A program made the position numbers and the translations under genes. 24,326 nt of DNA from a virus: positions 1-24,326 of the IMG/VR virus record IMGVR_UViG_3300020202_000211; one strand, given 5' to 3'. Positions 21,866 to 24,326 of the stretch are shown here, one piece after another (the first letter of the stretch is position 1; each line of letters opens with the position of its first letter). The notes under the pieces are model-generated. The model searched no databases. It was not told the origin of the DNA and worked only from the letters and a program-made list of their open reading frames with translations.

Positions 21866-24326
21866 ATGGGCACCAAGGACGCCATTGCTCGTGCGCTACG
21901 CATAGCAAGCTCGCGCACCAACAAGAGTCCAACCGAAGCGCAGAAAAAGAGCGGCCGGTATCAAAAAGGCGTCTTCGACTGGCGCGGCGATCTTAAAATT
22001 TCAATTGAGAACCCAAAGGGTTCGACGCGCTCCGGTAAGGATGCAACCGGCAAGCCTTGGGCATGCATTATGCCTAGCGCATACGGCGAGGTCCGCCGTA
22101 CAACTGGGGCCGACGGCGACGCTGTCGATGCCTATATCGGGTCCGCCCATCAATCCCCCACGGTGTGGGTGGTGGATCAGATCGACGCCGAAACCGGCAA
22201 GTTCGACGAGCATAAATGCTTCCTCGATTTCAAGGACAAGGACGACGTTGTTTCGACCTATACTAAGGCATTCTCGGACGGCAAAGGCAAGGACCGTATC
22301 GGGTCGATTACCGAAATGCCGGTGGATGCGTTTGTGGCTTGGGTGAAGCACGGACGCACCAAACAGGCACTGGGCGACCTGCGGCAAAAGTTCGCCTCGG
22401 GCGGCGCGGTCACCGACATCCTGAAGGGGGTCTACGGAGAGGGGTTCCAGCCGGAAGAGGGGCTGGATCAGCCCTATCACGATACCTCGGAACTGGCCGA
22501 GCGCATGCAGCGCTATGCGGCCGTTCCCGAGTGGATGAAGACGGTGGCCGAGTACGATCCGACCTTGGGACATTTCCTGCAAGCCTCGCCCTGGGGCGGC
22601 TATCCAGAGGCTCTGGAACGGAAAGACTTGGCCATCGGGCCCTTAGGAACGCTCCCCTGGCTGGCCTGGGGGGCGGGCAAGGCCTTGCTAGGGAAACCGG
22701 CGTTCGACACGGCCAAGAATGCGGCGCGGGAGCAACTGTGGGAGCAAATCTTAAGCCGCGGCGCACCAGCCATGGCGAGAGCCCAAGGTGGTCGGGCGGG
22801 TGAGGCTGACCAAGAGACCGAGGCTCAAACGGCCGAGGGGGGTCGCGCCTTTGAGCTTGAGTATCGTCCCGAGCGGCCCGCCATGGAACTGGCGCAGCGC
22901 TATTATAGCGGGGACTTAGCTCCCGAGCCACTGGAATCCGACTTCGAAAAGACGCTTAACGCTTACGAACCCTTGAGAAACTTCCAGCCCATGGGGCAGG
23001 CGGAGCTACGCGGGACGGGTCCGGGGGAAAGCCGCGACCCCAACTCTAGCAGGCCCAAAGACTACATGGCCCCGGTGGCGGAGTTGATCTCCCCGACCCT
23101 GGGCGGCTACGGTATGGGACAGATGGCGGGGGAGGTGGGCATGAACCTCTCCGAAGGCGAATATGGCGATGCCGCTCTCGGAGCGGCAGTCTTGGGTGTG
23201 GGGGCGTTGGTGCCAGGACCGGACGGTAAGCCGATGCGTGTTCCCCGTGAAATCGATTCCCGCGGGTTCTATTCCCCGTCCCTAGAGGCGGCGAAGACGA
23301 TCCCGCAAGACGTGGGCACCGTACAGCAGATGACGGCCATGCTCCTCAAAGCAGGGGCAAAGCCGAAGGAATTGGAGGCGGTCGGCTACCACAAGGCCTT
23401 CCCCGATCCCAACGCCAAAGTCTCAAGAGCAGAGATCGAACAGTACCTGAGAGATAATCGGGTACAGTTGGAGCAAACTAGCGGCGGTGAGCCTAAGTGG
23501 CTTGTGCGAGACGGCGACGACAACGTCGCCAAGGAATTTACTTCGGAGGACGCGGCTGAGCAATTTCGCAGCCGCCAAGCCGACCCCGACGATTTCTACA
23601 TTGAGCGCCCCCAAGGCGACAACCGCTATGAATCCTACTCCACCCCCGGCGGTATCCCAGGATCGTATAGAGAGGTGGTGACGACGCTGCCCGAAATGAA
23701 GTCGGACGCGTGGCACGCATGGCAAGCCAAGATCAATGAGCTAAAGGCGAAGTATGGCGACGGGTTTTTCAACTCGGGGAAGATGAGCCCCGCCGAAAAG
23801 GCGTCACTGATGGACCTTCATCGCGCGGCTGGCAGCGGTTCTGGGGCCGTCTATACCTCGTCGCACTGGGATATTCCCAATCCACTGTTACATTATCGGG
23901 TGAAGGATTTCTACAAGAACACCGATCCAACCTTCTCACCGGGTCCACCCGGCGCAAAGGTCCGCGTCCTCGACGAACTCCAGTCCGACTGGGCACAGAG
24001 AGCAAGGGATCAGGGGACAAGAGACCCGGCTGCACTGGAGCGCCTGAAAATAGAAGGTCGCGCCGTAGAGGAAAAACTGTCCGCACTCGAAAAAGAGGGA
24101 TGGGAATATGCGCGCAAGCAGCCGGAATCTATTCTCAATCCGAACGGCTGGCCAAAGGACGACTGGAAGCACTGGGCGAACGGTGATGCGGCGGGCGTCC
24201 TTAGCAAGCTCAGCGAACGCGGCGACAAGGAAGCTGCGCGTATCCTGGCGGATTATCAGGCCGCCCGGAACACACGCATGGACTTGCTCAACAAGCAGGT
24301 CGCTGCGCAATCCGGCGTCCCCTCCG
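21866..24326 (+). CDS. Polyvalent-type virion-delivered protein with N-terminal pyrophosphatase-like domain (partial)
   Basis: The frame from the ATG at 21866 (ggga-type site 7 nt upstream) is open to the window end, giving at least 820 residues; the 3' end is missing. Residues about 40-165 have the signature of the InPase-like domain of phage polyvalent proteins: K-G-S-T-R-S-G-K-D, A-C-I-M-P-S-A-Y-G, T-G-A-D-G-D-A-V-D-A-Y-I-G (acidic D84, D86, D89), D-A-E-T-G-K-F-D-E-H-K, and S-I-T-E-M-P-V. A hydrophobic, helix-rich linker follows. From about 480 comes another typical module, with Y-R-E-V-V-T-T-L-P (near 605), Y-T-S-S-H-W-D-I-P-N-P-L (663-675) and V-L-D-E-L-Q-S-D-W-A-Q (700-710). Such proteins are thought to enter the host with the phage DNA and protect or prime infection. 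Activities here are inferred from families. Confidence 0.8.
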   Translation, partial: MGTKDAIARALRIASSRTNKSPTEAQKKSGRYQKGVFDWRGDLKISIENPKGSTRSGKDATGKPWACIMPSAYGEVRRTTGADGDAVDAYIGSAHQSPTVWVVDQIDAETGKFDEHKCFLDFKDKDDVVSTYTKAFSDGKGKDRIGSITEMPVDAFVAWVKHGRTKQALGDLRQKFASGGAVTDILKGVYGEGFQPEEGLDQPYHDTSELAERMQRYAAVPEWMKTVAEYDPTLGHFLQASPWGGYPEALERKDLAIGPLGTLPWLAWGAGKALLGKPAFDTAKNAAREQLWEQILSRGAPAMARAQGGRAGEADQETEAQTAEGGRAFELEYRPERPAMELAQRYYSGDLAPEPLESDFEKTLNAYEPLRNFQPMGQAELRGTGPGESRDPNSSRPKDYMAPVAELISPTLGGYGMGQMAGEVGMNLSEGEYGDAALGAAVLGVGALVPGPDGKPMRVPREIDSRGFYSPSLEAAKTIPQDVGTVQQMTAMLLKAGAKPKELEAVGYHKAFPDPNAKVSRAEIEQYLRDNRVQLEQTSGGEPKWLVRDGDDNVAKEFTSEDAAEQFRSRQADPDDFYIERPQGDNRYESYSTPGGIPGSYREVVTTLPEMKSDAWHAWQAKINELKAKYGDGFFNSGKMSPAEKASLMDLHRAAGSGSGAVYTSSHWDIPNPLLHYRVKDFYKNTDPTFSPGPPGAKVRVLDELQSDWAQRARDQGTRDPAALERLKIEGRAVEEKLSALEKEGWEYARKQPESILNPNGWPKDDWKHWANGDAAGVLSKLSERGDKEAARILADYQAARNTRMDLLNKQVAAQSGVPS

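Noticed and set aside
21807-21932. N-terminal extension of the HNH gene
   Set aside because: Those residues are antisense to the polyvalent gene start and do not resemble the family; the start at 21806 is followed at once by the zinc site.

Overview
The window is a stretch of a tailed-bacteriophage (or prophage) late region, GC-rich and with strong G/C preference at third codon positions, which suggests a high-GC proteobacterial host. I would guess an alphaproteobacterium, but the sequence does not prove it. Almost every gene lies on the + strand in tight, often overlapping order (stop-start spacings of -1 to about 20 nt). The exceptions are two HNH-type homing-endonuclease-like genes and one small uncertain ORF, all on the - strand. 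No packaging, replication, lysis or integration genes are visible.

Left end (1-1617). The 3' end of an unidentified gene is followed by a phage-borne H-NS-family DNA-binding protein (220-549). Then comes about 1.07 kb (550-1617) with no convincing + strand gene but dense base-pairing potential: an 11-bp hairpin, a 16-pair helix with an 8-bp pseudoknot partner, a nested multi-helix domain, a 13-pair long-range stem and a 9-bp hairpin. It begins next to a sigma70-like promoter (530-558) with the ideal 17-nt spacer. I regard it as a candidate large structured phage RNA, the most interesting object here. Inside it, a small - strand ORF (1025-1213) is flanked by a 9-bp inverted repeat, so an inserted mini-element is a competing explanation for part of the region.

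Head module (1618-5304): a capsid-proximal structural protein, the HK97-fold-type major capsid protein followed by a strong hairpin, a small beta-rich virion protein, two small basic proteins, a 333-aa virion protein with two internal repeats, and a 64-aa protein ending in a short repeat.

Tail and fibre module (5320-21126): large repetitive fibre-like proteins (5320, 9555, 16001, 19619), two glycine-rich tip or adhesin-like proteins (12380, 20359), two adaptor-like head-tail connector proteins (7998, 14282), a nozzle-like 687-aa protein (17209), and several small Cys-containing or accessory proteins. This layout of adaptor, nozzle and many fibres fits a podovirus-like tail. A homing-endonuclease-like gene (15200-15964, -) sits between two of these genes and overlaps its neighbour's 3' end in the antisense direction.

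Right end (21127-24326). A ~75-bp intergenic sequence closely resembles one 11.7 kb upstream. It is followed by a second HNH gene (-) and then a divergent, very large gene that runs off the window. That gene starts with an inorganic-pyrophosphatase-like domain and continues into modules typical of phage 'polyvalent' proteins, which are thought to enter the host with the DNA.
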